Origin: Halobacillus halophilus | GTDB lineage: Bacteria; Bacillota; Bacilli; Bacillales; Halobacillaceae | Direction: 5' to 3' | DNA length: 64,000 bases | Assembly: GCF_020171985.1 (NCBI RefSeq) | Contig: NZ_JAIVAL010000007.1 | Span: 147,066 to 211,065, forward strand | Shown here: piece by piece, positions 25,931 to 34,047 of the stretch | Layout: each line of letters begins with the position of its first letter | Numbering within the stretch: position 1 is the first letter of the stretch | Notes under the pieces: model-generated | The model's database searches: none | Seen by the model: the letters and a program-made list of their open reading frames with translations, nothing else | Told to the model about the DNA's origin: nothing | Program-made: the position numbers and the translations under genes

Positions 25931-25979
25931 GTTTGTTTAAGACTCGGTTTCACGATTATTTGAACTTAGAAATGTTTAT

Positions 25980-26831
25980 TCAGTTATCTAGAAAAAACTC
26001 TCCTTGAGTTGAAGATGGTATCCCTTTTTCCCTTGGATAAAGTTTGATTAATCCAATCACCGTCGCAAAAAGTAATGTAGCAGCAATGATACCAATTACA
26101 ATCAAATCCATTTGGGTAGGTAATGATTGGGTTTCCTCACTCCCCATTAAAATAGGTGAAAGGTAGAGTTCATTCATTAAAGCTAAGAGATTCCCAAAAG
26201 AGTGTAAGATTATAGGAACATATATTTTACCGGTTTTCAGATAAGCTATTGAGAACAATATAGACATTAAGAAAGCACTAAAGAAACTAAAGGGGTGACC
26301 AATAGTAAATAAGATTGCAGTGAATACCAGCCCCTTGATACGGCCGTATTTTATAACAAACTTGTTAAGCATCATTCCCCTAAAAAATAGCTCTTCTATA
26401 ACTGGAGCTAACACACCAGCTAAAGTAATTCTCAACAGAATATTAGAAGGCAAAGCTTGGTTCTGCAGTCTTTGATCTGCTAAAGGGACATCACCTATGT
26501 CAGGATATGCAAAAAGAATGGAAACGCCAAGAGTCATAAATAAGGCTGCTGCGGTTATTTTTACTAATGGAACAAAGGAAAGCATTCTTATCAAAGGAAT
26601 CTTGACATCATTTTTAGTGCTTAATTTTGAAAACCTCATCCCTCTTTTGGATAGCTCTAGGTACATCCATAAAAAAATAAATATGTATAATGCAATATCT
26701 GCTATATCAGAAGTTAATTCACTGGAATTAAAACCAATTGAAAATAGCGCATACGATATTTCCCAAACTAATACGAAAGGTATGATTGGCCATAGTTTTA
26801 CATTTATAAAACCTATCTTCTTTTGATTCAT
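25980..26831 (-). CDS. CPBP family intramembrane metalloprotease
   Basis: A 283-residue membrane protein with about eight helices and the abortive-infection/CAAX prenyl protease-like (CPBP) core. Motif 1 EELFFR has Glu146/Glu147 and Arg151, motif 2 FTIGHP has His179, motif 3 IILHSFGN has His210 and Asn214. These four form the zinc-type active site of the family. Members cleave substrates within the membrane or give bacteriocin self-immunity. AAAGGAGG lies before the ATG. It stands alone, downstream of a short-repeat element and upstream of a Nudix remnant. Confidence 0.92.
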   Translation of the reverse strand: MNQKKIGFINVKLWPIIPFVLVWEISYALFSIGFNSSELTSDIADIALYIFIFLWMYLELSKRGMRFSKLSTKNDVKIPLIRMLSFVPLVKITAAALFMTLGVSILFAYPDIGDVPLADQRLQNQALPSNILLRITLAGVLAPVIEELFFRGMMLNKFVIKYGRIKGLVFTAILFTIGHPFSFFSAFLMSILFSIAYLKTGKIYVPIILHSFGNLLALMNELYLSPILMGSEETQSLPTQMDLIVIGIIAATLLFATVIGLIKLYPREKGIPSSTQGEFFLDN

Positions 26832-26969
26832 TTGTTCCTCCTTTCAAATAAATTATATATAGACTAATGCTTATTATTTCAAAGCCCCTAGATATACTCA
26901 AGGTAAGATTAAAGGATTATAGTAACGTTTGATTCTCCCAAACCAAGCTTTTTTAATTCTCGAAAATAA

Positions 26970-27040
26970 AGAAAAGACGACTATCTTATATTAGATAATC
27001 GCCCCTTTAGGTGTAGACTCGACTTCGATATATATACGTA
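26970..27040 (-). repeat. Short 3'-end repeat A with terminator hairpin
   Basis: On the minus strand, after the GNAT gene: CGAAGTCGAGTCTACACC, GGGGCGATTATCT, then a hairpin GATTATCT/AGATAGTC and GTCGTCTTTTCTTT. Related blocks occur at 27.6, 28.4, 30.45 and 32.3 kb. It probably doubles as the intrinsic terminator. Confidence 0.6.
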
Positions 27041-27048
27041 TGAGGACC

Positions 27049-27486
27049 CTAAAACTCCAAACTCATTGTTACAGTTCGTTTGTTAAAGCCCATTTTCTCG
27101 TATAGTTCAATAGCTTTATTTCCAGAAAATACACTTAATCGGATTTCAGAATACCCCTCATTTTTAAGAGAATCAATTCCAGACCTCATTAGCTTTTTGG
27201 AAATTCCCCTACCCCGAAATGATTCTAATACAAACAACTCATAAATAAATCCGGTTGTTTTATCTTTGAATTGGTCTTTACTGCTCCCCAAAAGTATCCA
27301 GCCCATCAATTCATGACCATCTGTCGCAATTAAGTAATAACTTCCCCTTTCTAGAAGAGAATCCACAAGTTGAGCAGCTTTTTCAGTAGTAGGTTTTACT
27401 TTACCTAATGTCCCATCGAACATTGCTTTTGGAGATAAAGAAATAACTTTTTCAAGTTCATCAGCTTTAGGTTTCCTGATTATCAT
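27049..27486 (-). CDS. GNAT family N-acetyltransferase
   Basis: A 145-residue GNAT acetyltransferase. The acetyl-CoA motif A (V/L-FRGRGISKKLMRSGIDSL) is at about residues 87-106 with the Q/R-x2-G-x-G/A pattern RGRGIS. Motif B follows near 115-140 (EIRLSVFSGNKAIELYEKMGF), with the usual NxxAIxLYxKxGF. It transfers an acetyl group to an amine, but the acceptor cannot be predicted. GAGGGGG precedes the ATG. Its 3' end is followed by a short-repeat element that resembles a terminator. Confidence 0.92.
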   Translation of the reverse strand: MIIRKPKADELEKVISLSPKAMFDGTLGKVKPTTEKAAQLVDSLLERGSYYLIATDGHELMGWILLGSSKDQFKDKTTGFIYELFVLESFRGRGISKKLMRSGIDSLKNEGYSEIRLSVFSGNKAIELYEKMGFNKRTVTMSLEF

Positions 27487-27542
27487 CGAACTTCCCCCTC
27501 TTAACTACATGGTAATCCTGTAATCCTGGCTAAACCCTAAAT

Positions 27543-27618
27543 ATGTATGTAAATAAGCTAGGGGCTTATTTTGCAAATGCTCCCTTTACAGAAAGACTTG
27601 AATTCGAGGTAATCAACA
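27543..27618 (-). repeat. Short 3'-end repeat B
   Basis: CTCGAATTCAAGTCTTTCTG followed on the minus strand by GGGAGCATTTGCAAAATAAG; located just 3' of the 63-aa gene. Palindromic core CTTGAATTCGAG. Confidence 0.6.
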
Positions 27619-27634
27619 GACTTTTTATGAATTT

Positions 27635-27826
27635 CTAATTTTTTGGATAAGGGATGAATTCTGAACCATCATCAAATATTCCTAAATAGAACGCAATTAT
27701 TGTAAGGATTAGAACAATAATAATGATTCCCAAAAGGGAATAATGGGCATTTTTATCTTTATTCTTTTTCTTAATTTCTGTTCTGTATTTCTGTTGGACT
27801 TTTTCCTTATATCTATTATTTTTCAT
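27635..27826 (-). CDS. Small single-pass membrane protein (63 aa)
   Basis: A 63-residue protein with a very basic, lysine-rich N-terminal half (MKNNRYKEKVQQKYRTEIKK then KNKDKNAHYS) followed by one membrane helix (about residues 31-51) and a short acidic end (DDGSEFIPYPKN). The positive-inside rule places the N-terminus in the cytoplasm. No family known. GGAGGG is upstream of the ATG. It is flanked by a repeat element downstream and lies near other small membrane and lipoprotein genes. Confidence 0.65.
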   Translation of the reverse strand: MKNNRYKEKVQQKYRTEIKKKNKDKNAHYSLLGIIIIVLILTIIAFYLGIFDDGSEFIPYPKN

Positions 27827-27971
27827 TGTTACCCTCCCAATTGTTGAAGGTGTATAAAGTTATAATAGTTTTCCTTCTAATCAGCCAACTTGCAAATACT
27901 AAGAACTCCAGCCACTGCCCTATTATTAAAGAATTGCCGCCATATCTGGAAGACTCTCTTTCAAGGAATTC

Positions 27972-28364
27972 TTATTTCAATTGGATGGTTTCTTTATTTC
28001 CTAACCATTGAACCGTAACATTAATTGTATCTTGAACTGATTCAATTTCATCGTCATTATTAGTAATTGTAGTAGAAAATCTCTTTTTTTCGGGAGAACT
28101 TCCCTCGAAACTTTGAGAAACAGTACCCCCAGAAGACCCTATTTTATAGGAATACTCCAATTTTTCAAGCGTTTTCAAATCCCTTAAGTCTCCCTTATAG
28201 TGGATCACTAACTCTTTGTATTTAGTTGGACTATCTTCATTAATACCTAGATCCACTTCCCAATGTTCACTTTCCCCGCTATAAGCAACTTCTTCATTTG
28301 AAGAGCAACCAACTGCAAACAAAAACATAAAAACAAGAATCATTAAACCTAAAGCCTTTTTCAA
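27972..28364 (-). CDS. Small lipoprotein (130 aa)
   Basis: A lipoprotein with a basic start, hydrophobic core and lipobox VGCSS (Cys20). The mature 110-residue domain is beta-rich: AYSGESEHWEVDL, YKELVIHYKGD, KLEYSYKIGSSGG and the ending TVQWLGNKETIQLK. This arrangement is shared with the lipoprotein at 18.7-19.1 kb, so the window carries two members of the same uncharacterised family. GGGGGAG precedes the ATG. No catalytic pattern is seen; an extracellular binding role is likely. Confidence 0.75.
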   Translation of the reverse strand: MKKALGLMILVFMFLFAVGCSSNEEVAYSGESEHWEVDLGINEDSPTKYKELVIHYKGDLRDLKTLEKLEYSYKIGSSGGTVSQSFEGSSPEKKRFSTTITNNDDEIESVQDTINVTVQWLGNKETIQLK

Positions 28365-28387
28365 TACATCTCCCCCTTGTTTTAAAT

Positions 28388-28432
28388 AATAGCCGCCTTT
28401 ACTATAAGACTTGAAATCAAGATATTTCTAGG
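28388..28432 (-). repeat. Short 3'-end repeat C
   Basis: ATATCTTGATTTCAAGTCTT on the minus strand with the palindromic core CTTGAAATCAAG, 100 bases downstream of the MFS stop codon. Confidence 0.55.
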
Positions 28433-28533
28433 GGGTTATTCCACTAACTCTCTTTAGTTAATTAGATTCAAGATTTCTAACAATGGAATCAAGAAAATTA
28501 AAAGTTATATCAGTGAGTATATGGATTGAAGAA

Positions 28534-29766
28534 TCAAATACCTGAAACATCTTCCAAAAAATACTTTTGTTTGGATCGCTTATACACCAATAAAACAATG
28601 ACTATGGAAGTAATAAACAAAAAGGCTGCCATCCCTATAATCGTATAACGCAAAGACCATTCCCCGAGTAAACCAATGAATAAAATGAAAGCAATCTGAG
28701 CTATACTTTGGAGCACACCTAAAACACTCGTAATCCTCCCCATACGTTCAACAGGGATATTATTTTGATAGAACGTAAGGATTCCAGTACTCGAAAATGC
28801 ATTGAAGAACCCGAGAATAATAAAGCCTATGACCAACATCACGAATGTATGTGAGAATGCGTATATTCCATAACCTACAGACACCAAAAGAAACCCTATC
28901 CCAATCAAGTTTTTTATAGAGATATACTTAGAAACAGCAGCAATCAATAATGACCCTGAAACAAAACCGATACCAGTAATCGTGACTAATAGACTGAATT
29001 GAAACTCTGATACACCTACTACTTGCTGGGTAAATACGACTTCCTGGGAATCCATGGCTAATGTGCAAACAGTGGTGACAAGATATAATACATAAACTGA
29101 AATGATAAACGTTTCCTGTTTGCCATAATCAATGACTTCCTTCCAGTCTTCTTGCATCTGTTTTATTGAAAGCTTTCCCTTATTTAATTCAACTTCACTG
29201 TCCACATTAGGTAGCAGGTATAGAAAAAAAGCAGAAACCAAAAAAGAAAATGCATTTATGTAAATTGCAAAGTCAACAGAACCTATCATGATTAAGATAC
29301 CTGCAATGGAAGGACCTACAATGAATGCCCCTGAAGTAATCAGACTATTAATGGAATTGAACCGTTTACGCTGATACTTTGGGACAAGCTGGGTTGTAAA
29401 AGTCATCGAAGTAGGATTGAAGAATGCTTTCGCCACACCGATGAGGAATAACATGAAGTATATGATCCAAACATTAGGCAGGAGTGGAATGACCCCAACT
29501 GCTCCTGCACGAATTATATCCATACCGATCATTAGGTGACGTTTATTACTTCTATCGACAATGCTCCCTGACCAAAACTGTGTAAGGATCACTGCAAGTG
29601 GACTGATAGCCCAAAGTCCAGCAATAGCTGTGGCTGAACCAGTCATTTTCAAAACTAACAGATTAATAGCCACAAGATAAATGAAGTAACCTAACCTTGA
29701 AATGCCAACACCTGTAAGAAGTAAGAGGGGATTTTTCCACTTATATATGCACATTTTCTTAATCAA
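28534..29766 (-). CDS. MFS transporter (macrolide-efflux/enterobactin exporter type)
   Basis: A 410-residue major facilitator protein with twelve predicted helices. The N-half has GSIVDRSNKRHLMIGMDIIRAG (motif A, near 61-82) and the middle loop is short and charged (residues 190-215). This pattern is typical of the MefA/EntS-like drug-exporter group of Bacillus. The start is TTG 29766 with GAGGTGG 4 bases upstream. A 13/14 match to the CcpA cre site lies 20 bases upstream of the start. The substrate is unknown. Confidence 0.9.
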   Translation of the reverse strand: MIKKMCIYKWKNPLLLLTGVGISRLGYFIYLVAINLLVLKMTGSATAIAGLWAISPLAVILTQFWSGSIVDRSNKRHLMIGMDIIRAGAVGVIPLLPNVWIIYFMLFLIGVAKAFFNPTSMTFTTQLVPKYQRKRFNSINSLITSGAFIVGPSIAGILIMIGSVDFAIYINAFSFLVSAFFLYLLPNVDSEVELNKGKLSIKQMQEDWKEVIDYGKQETFIISVYVLYLVTTVCTLAMDSQEVVFTQQVVGVSEFQFSLLVTITGIGFVSGSLLIAAVSKYISIKNLIGIGFLLVSVGYGIYAFSHTFVMLVIGFIILGFFNAFSSTGILTFYQNNIPVERMGRITSVLGVLQSIAQIAFILFIGLLGEWSLRYTIIGMAAFLFITSIVIVLLVYKRSKQKYFLEDVSGI

Positions 29767-29785
29767 TTTACCACCTCACCTTCAC

Positions 29786-29799
29786 AGAAAACGCTTACA
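29786..29799 (-). promoter_or_regulatory. CcpA cre-like site upstream of the MFS gene
   Basis: AGAAAACGCTTACA matches TGWAANCGNTNWCA at 13 of 14 positions (first base A). Located next to the ribosome site of the MFS gene. Confidence 0.55.
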
Positions 29800-30066
29800 T
29801 TATACCGTGATATTTACACTAAAATCAGACATTAATCCTCTATCGCAAAACAGTAGGAGGTATTTCTCAATTCACTCTAACCATTAACCTCCTTGGTGAT
29901 ACATTAACATAAATTGGTAAATTTATGATTCTTTTTATGATTCAAAATTAATATGTATGAATGAATTATCTAGAATTTAAGTATTTAACTAACCATGCCC
30001 TTAGCAAAAAAGAGAGAGTTCTTATTGAACAATTGTACCCGTTAATGAAGATGTTTTTTACAAGTT

Positions 30067-30345
30067 TTACGTCCCAAAATTACCGAACAATATCATTCCA
30101 ATAATATAAATCAATGCCCACACCAAACCTAACATTCCAAGAGAAGAGATAGATAAAGCAATTATTTTTAAACGCCCTCTCTCACTAAATAGTGCAGTAA
30201 TAAAAGCACCCAATAAGATAATTAGCAATAGTAACGTGTTATAAGGACTAGATAATGCATCCATTGCTTGTGGAACAAAAAAATATATAACTATAAAAGT
30301 GGTCATTAATAATAAAGAGATTGGTGCTAAATATTTTTTCAACAA
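30067..30345 (-). CDS. Three-TM membrane protein (92 aa)
   Basis: A hydrophobic 92-residue protein with three membrane helices (about residues 8-26, 33-51 and 60-85), a basic N-terminus MLKKYL and a basic loop between helices 2 and 3 (FSERGRLK). I recognise no family; it looks like small inner-membrane proteins of Bacillaceae. The start is TTG 30345, with GAGGAG 6 bases upstream. Its C-terminus ends in FGNFGT. Confidence 0.65.
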   Translation of the reverse strand: MLKKYLAPISLLLMTTFIVIYFFVPQAMDALSSPYNTLLLLIILLGAFITALFSERGRLKIIALSISSLGMLGLVWALIYIIGMILFGNFGT

Positions 30346-30407
30346 ACGTCACTCCTCGCTCTAATTTATGATAAAGGTACAAGGGATTTAGAAACTATCC
30401 AAATGGC

Positions 30408-30480
30408 TAAGAAAAGACGATCACTATTATTAAGCAATTGCTCCCAATACAGTAAGATTTGATTTCAAGATATTTTGTAG
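30408..30480 (-). repeat. Short 3'-end repeat D
   Basis: AATATCTTGAAATCAAATCT, then GGGAGCAATTGCTTAATAAT and GTGATCGTCTTTTCTT on the minus strand; the final part could be a terminator hairpin. Located 3' of the 101-aa gene. Confidence 0.6.
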
Positions 30481-30591
30481 GAATTATTAACTAAACGCAC
30501 CTTTTAGCGCTGTAAGCGACTGACATCACTTCACTCTTATTCGAAATTAACTACCAAGTCACGTGTTAAATCTGCGTGACTCTGGTTTCTC

Positions 30592-30897
30592 TTATCCTGG
30601 AGTATTCTTTTTAGTAAATAGTTTTCCGATGACCAATACAAGACCTATAAAAACATATATTAATCCATTAGCTATGATAACAAGCCCCACAAAAGCTGAC
30701 ATTATCGCTCCGCCTTGTCCGGCATTACCGGGACCTATCAGGATTGCACCAACAACAAAGCCGATCCCTATGCCCAGGACTGCTAAAAGAACACCAGAAG
30801 ACCAGAGGGGAAACTGCCCACTTTTTTGCCATATTATTATGAATATATTCGATGGGATTAATAGTGCCGCAAGAAATAAATACATTAATGCATCCAT
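30592..30897 (-). CDS. Four-TM membrane protein (101 aa)
   Basis: A 101-residue membrane protein with four helices (about residues 3-22, 30-53, 62-80 and 80-94). Glycine-rich segments (VLGIGIGFVVGAILIGPGNAGQ) suggest tight helix packing. Basic end GKLFTKKNTPG. The ATG follows AAAGGAGG. No family recognised. The next minus-strand gene downstream is the 92-aa membrane protein, separated by a repeat element. Confidence 0.65.
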   Translation of the reverse strand: MDALMYLFLAALLIPSNIFIIIWQKSGQFPLWSSGVLLAVLGIGIGFVVGAILIGPGNAGQGGAIMSAFVGLVIIANGLIYVFIGLVLVIGKLFTKKNTPG

Positions 30898-31058
30898 AAA
30901 AATCCTCCTTTAACGTATCTCTAAATCTAATATAAGTTAAACAGCATCAGTACATAACCAAGCCCCGCAATATAGAAGACAAAAGTAGAACAATCATTTC
31001 TATGATCAGAAGAATTCTCCAGTTTTCGTTTTAGATGTTCTAGAACATTTAGTATCAG

Positions 31059-31121
31059 CTACCCGCAACCATCACCACAGCCAACGCATTCAGCAACACT
31101 CAGACCACCGCATTTTTTCAA
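31059..31121 (-). CDS. Candidate 20-aa cysteine-rich peptide
   Basis: A 20-codon frame, MKKCGGLSVAECVGCGDGCG, starting at TTG 31121 with GGTGG 6 bases upstream, 17 bases after the HAAS-protein stop. It has four cysteines (4, 12, 15, 19) in 20 residues, an unlikely composition by chance. It could be a small secreted/modified peptide, a metal-binding peptide or a chance frame. Because it follows PadR and HAAS genes on the same strand, it may be the third gene of that operon. Function unknown. Confidence 0.35.
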   Translation of the reverse strand: MKKCGGLSVAECVGCGDGCG

Positions 31122-31138
31122 TAAATTCCACCGGATCC

Positions 31139-31783
31139 TTACTTGACTACATTTCTTTTCGCTTTGTGACCTCCTAGAAAAAGACCATTAAATAGCTGCC
31201 TTGCCGAAACATACACCATTGCCCCTATCGCAACAGCATATAAATCTAACCATAGCCCATCCTGATATTGTTCAGGCTGGGTAAACAGCATCGATGTTTG
31301 CAGCCCACTAATCATCAACGACGGCACCATAAAAAACACCCAAGGATTTAATATCCACTTCCATTTGATTTCTTCTTGCAGCAAATGATGCATCAATTCA
31401 CCAGCCCCAGCGAGAGAGCCTATATAAAACATTCCCATCCAAAGGCTATCCAAGGGAAATCCATTATCAAACTCAGGATGATAGTACTCCATGGCAAAGT
31501 AAGAGAGCAAACCGAGACCTGCAACCGTCCACACGACAGACCACGCGAAACGAACCAGCTTATAGGTTGGAAAAAAAGACCTCTTGAACTCCTGGTTCAG
31601 CTTGACCTCATCGCCAAATGAGTCAATTACCAGACGCACAGCTTCCTCTTCTGAATACCCTTGGATGAGAAGCTCTTTCAAATGTTCCTCGAGGTGTCCG
31701 ACCATCTCTTCTCTCAACTCTTCCTTCTCCTCATCAGGTAGTTCCTTGGTGATTTCATCTACATACTGCTCAATCTCCTTCAT
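31139..31783 (-). CDS. HAAS (DUF1700-type) permease-prefix membrane protein
   Basis: A 214-residue protein. The N-terminal 70 residues are the HAAS/DUF1700 domain (IEQYVDEITKELPDEEKEEL then REEMVGHLEEHLKE and AVRLVIDSFGDE), a domain that often follows PadR regulators and prefixes membrane permeases. After it come four membrane helices (about residues 78-205). It starts at the final base of the PadR stop codon (31783), so translation is coupled. PadR-HAAS operons usually control membrane-stress or antimicrobial-resistance functions. It may act as the sensor partner. Confidence 0.88.
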   Translation of the reverse strand: MKEIEQYVDEITKELPDEEKEELREEMVGHLEEHLKELLIQGYSEEEAVRLVIDSFGDEVKLNQEFKRSFFPTYKLVRFAWSVVWTVAGLGLLSYFAMEYYHPEFDNGFPLDSLWMGMFYIGSLAGAGELMHHLLQEEIKWKWILNPWVFFMVPSLMISGLQTSMLFTQPEQYQDGLWLDLYAVAIGAMVYVSARQLFNGLFLGGHKAKRNVVK

Positions 31784-32106
31784 TAAAATTCCCCCGCTGT
31801 ATTTTCAATTAATGAATTGATCTGTTTCCAATCCTTAAGTTTTTCGGCCAATATCATACGTCCTGTTTCGGTAATGGAATAATACTTCCTCCGTCCACCA
31901 GCAGATCCCGTACTCCAATATGAGGTCACACATTCCTTTTTCTCAAGCCTCTTCAAAGCCGGGTACAGGGTCCCCTCGTTCATGTGATAGGCATCTTCAC
32001 TCATTGACCTGAGCTTTTTAGTCATTTCATATCCATAGCAGTCTGCTTGCGCCAGGATCGATAGCAACAAGATTTCAATGCTCCCTTTCATCAGCTCTCT
32101 GTCCAT
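31783..32106 (-). CDS. PadR family transcriptional regulator
   Basis: A 107-residue winged-helix regulator of the PadR family. The typical features are all present: a start with GSIEILLLSILAQADCYGYE (residues 8-27), the wing YPALKRLEKKECVTSYWSTG, the RRKYYSITETGR loop near 71-82, and a C-terminal dimer helix. PadR proteins repress their own operon. A near-perfect dyad upstream (32127-32147) is a candidate operator. The ATG follows TTTGGAGG. It is fused by one base overlap with the HAAS gene. Confidence 0.95.
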   Translation of the reverse strand: MDRELMKGSIEILLLSILAQADCYGYEMTKKLRSMSEDAYHMNEGTLYPALKRLEKKECVTSYWSTGSAGGRRKYYSITETGRMILAEKLKDWKQINSLIENTAGEF

Positions 32107-32126
32107 TGCATTACCTCCAAATAGTA

Positions 32127-32147
32127 GTAATTACATTGTATAACTAC
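32127..32147 (-). promoter_or_regulatory. Candidate PadR operator
   Basis: On the minus strand GTAGTTA-TACAATG-TAATTAC is a 7-bp imperfect dyad 20 bases upstream of the PadR ribosome site; the ATGTAA/TTACAT pattern around it is typical of PadR sites. Confidence 0.5.
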
Positions 32148-32254
32148 TTACATCGTAAAGCAAGGTAATTTAACCTAATTTATTCCAATAAAAAGAGCCC
32201 TACCCCTGTATATGGTGGACTCGCTTATTAACTCACTTATCAATTTTTACCCAA

Positions 32255-32330
32255 AGCAATTTATCGGTTTACTGAGCAATTGCCCCCTTTAACCGAAGAC
32301 TTGAATTCGAGACATTTATTACTGCTTATA
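32255..32330 (-). repeat. Short 3'-end repeat E
   Basis: AATGTCTCGAATTCAAGTCT, then GGTTAAAGGGGGCAATTGCT on the minus strand; located 30-100 bases 3' of the lipoprotein stop. Core palindrome CTTGAATTCGAG. Confidence 0.6.
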
Positions 32331-32359
32331 ATTTTTCCCTTCACTGGATCACCAACGGA

Positions 32360-32740
32360 TTAGCCTTCAATCATTTTAAGATATGGTATATGCTTGTCAT
32401 TCACAATTGCTATGTTTACTTGTGTGTTTGTGTCGTATAACTTAACTCCAACCGGCAATTTATTTGCTGTACCGTTAGTAAAATTACTACCCTTATCCGT
32501 TTTCTTAGTTACTTCTCCTATTTGCTCATCTATTTTATAATCTAGTTCTTGAACCCACTCCACATCCTGGGCATTTGAATAAATAACTCCACCAAGAAGA
32601 ACTATGTCTGCATTTTCATTATCCAAAAAATCTTCAGGTGTTGGATTCTCTATGGTCTGGATTTCATTAAAGCTGCTATTACAGCCAGTTAAAAGTAAGG
32701 ATAAAACACCTAGTAAAGGTAGAATTATTGAAAGATTTAT
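32360..32740 (-). CDS. Lipoprotein with ATA start codon (126 aa)
   Basis: The open frame extends well upstream of the only usual start (TTG at 32626) and encodes a complete lipoprotein signal, INLSIILPLLGVLSLLLTGC, directly before CNSSFNE. A ribosome site AAGGGGAG sits 6 bases before an ATA codon at 32740, just where an initiator should be; no ATG/GTG/TTG exists there. The mature domain (ADIVLLGGVIYSNAQDVEWV, later NGTANKLPVGVKLYDT) matches a Bacillus lipoprotein family of unknown role. It is either an ATA-initiated gene or one recently inactivated by a G-to-A change. Confidence 0.6.
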   Translation of the reverse strand: MNLSIILPLLGVLSLLLTGCNSSFNEIQTIENPTPEDFLDNENADIVLLGGVIYSNAQDVEWVQELDYKIDEQIGEVTKKTDKGSNFTNGTANKLPVGVKLYDTNTQVNIAIVNDKHIPYLKMIEG

Positions 32741-32835
32741 TAGTATCTCCCCTTATAAACTCCCTGTCTGATTTTCTCGCTTTTTAAAGAGATAACTCCA
32801 GTATGAACCCCCTTTTAGCTACCCTTTCCGTCACT

Positions 32836-34047
32836 CTATAAGCCCAGGTTTTTAGCGATAATGACTTTCATAATTTCATTCGTGCCGGCATAGACGGATG
32901 TGATTGGAATGTCTCTATACCTCCTGGCAATCTCGTATTCTTCCATATAACCGTAACCTCCATGAAGCTGCATACATTCCATCGCTACCTTTTTTGCCAG
33001 ATCAGTGGTCCACCATTTAGCCATGGATACCTCATTTACTATGTTCTTCCCTCCGATATGATTTACAATTAATTGATCGACAAAAGTCCTCCCGATTTTG
33101 ACTTCTGTTGCCATTTCGGCCATTTTGAACTGGGTATTTTGAAAGTCACTAATCCGTTTACCAAATGCTTTCCGCTGTTTTACATATTCCATAGTAAGTT
33201 CCAGCATTCTTTCAGCAGATGTCAGGGCACTTATAGCAACGGTCAGCCTTTCCTGTTGAAGTTTTTCCATTAAATAATAAAAACCCTTCCCCTCTTCTCC
33301 CAGCAGATGACTGACAGGGACTCGACAATCCTCGAATATTAATTCCGAAGTATCACTCGCATGCTGCCCCACTTTATTCAATTTTTTCCCTTTTTTAAAA
33401 CCCGGAACTACTCCCTCGGTGGCATCTACGACCAGGAGACTAATGCCGTTATGAGCAGGTACCGCTTCTACATCTGTTTTACAAACCACAATTACAAAAT
33501 TGGTCGTAGCACCGTTTGTGATAAACGTCTTCTCCCCATTGAGAATAAATTCATCTCCGTCCTTTACCGCAGTGGTTTTGATAGCAGCCAGATCTGAGCC
33601 TGTCCCCGGTTCAGTCATAGCTACCGAAGAGATGAGTTCCCCAGTCGTACTTTTCGGAAGCCATTTCTTCTTTTGATCCTCCGTACCAAAAGAAGAAATA
33701 TAAGGCATCACGATATCATTGTGTAACCCGGGGCCACTGAGCCCCGCCCCAACTTTTTCCATTTCTTCCGCAAAAACAACGGAGTATCCGAAATCAGCAT
33801 TCATCCCTCCATACTCCTCGTCCAACCAGGGACACAAGAACCCTAACTCTCCAAGCTGCATCCAAAAGGAGTGCGGCAACTGGCGCTGCTCTTCCCATTG
33901 TTCGAAATGAGGGCGCACCTCTTTATCCAAATAGGATCGTAAGGATTTGCGGAAAATATCATGACTCTCCGTAATAAATGGTCTGTCCAATTCTTCAAGT
34001 TTCCCGTGGTTCCTTTTCGTCTTAGATTCTTTCAATGATGGTTGCAT
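32836..34047 (-). CDS. Acyl-CoA dehydrogenase
   Basis: A 403-residue FAD-dependent acyl-CoA dehydrogenase. Family motifs: FGYSVVFAEEM near residue 90, SSVAMTEPGTGSDLAAIKT near 148-166 (FAD contact), FVVVSVED-type DCRVPVSHLLGEEGKGF near 246-262, and the C-terminal RYRDIPITSVYAGTNEIMK near 378-396. The catalytic Glu is expected in the YGYMEEYEIAR segment (near 365-375). I chose ATG 34047, 8 bases after GGAGG; it overlaps the thiolase end by 26 bases. It is last in a four-gene acyl-CoA operon and oxidises a short or branched acyl-CoA. Confidence 0.93.
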   Translation of the reverse strand: MQPSLKESKTKRNHGKLEELDRPFITESHDIFRKSLRSYLDKEVRPHFEQWEEQRQLPHSFWMQLGELGFLCPWLDEEYGGMNADFGYSVVFAEEMEKVGAGLSGPGLHNDIVMPYISSFGTEDQKKKWLPKSTTGELISSVAMTEPGTGSDLAAIKTTAVKDGDEFILNGEKTFITNGATTNFVIVVCKTDVEAVPAHNGISLLVVDATEGVVPGFKKGKKLNKVGQHASDTSELIFEDCRVPVSHLLGEEGKGFYYLMEKLQQERLTVAISALTSAERMLELTMEYVKQRKAFGKRISDFQNTQFKMAEMATEVKIGRTFVDQLIVNHIGGKNIVNEVSMAKWWTTDLAKKVAMECMQLHGGYGYMEEYEIARRYRDIPITSVYAGTNEIMKVIIAKNLGL

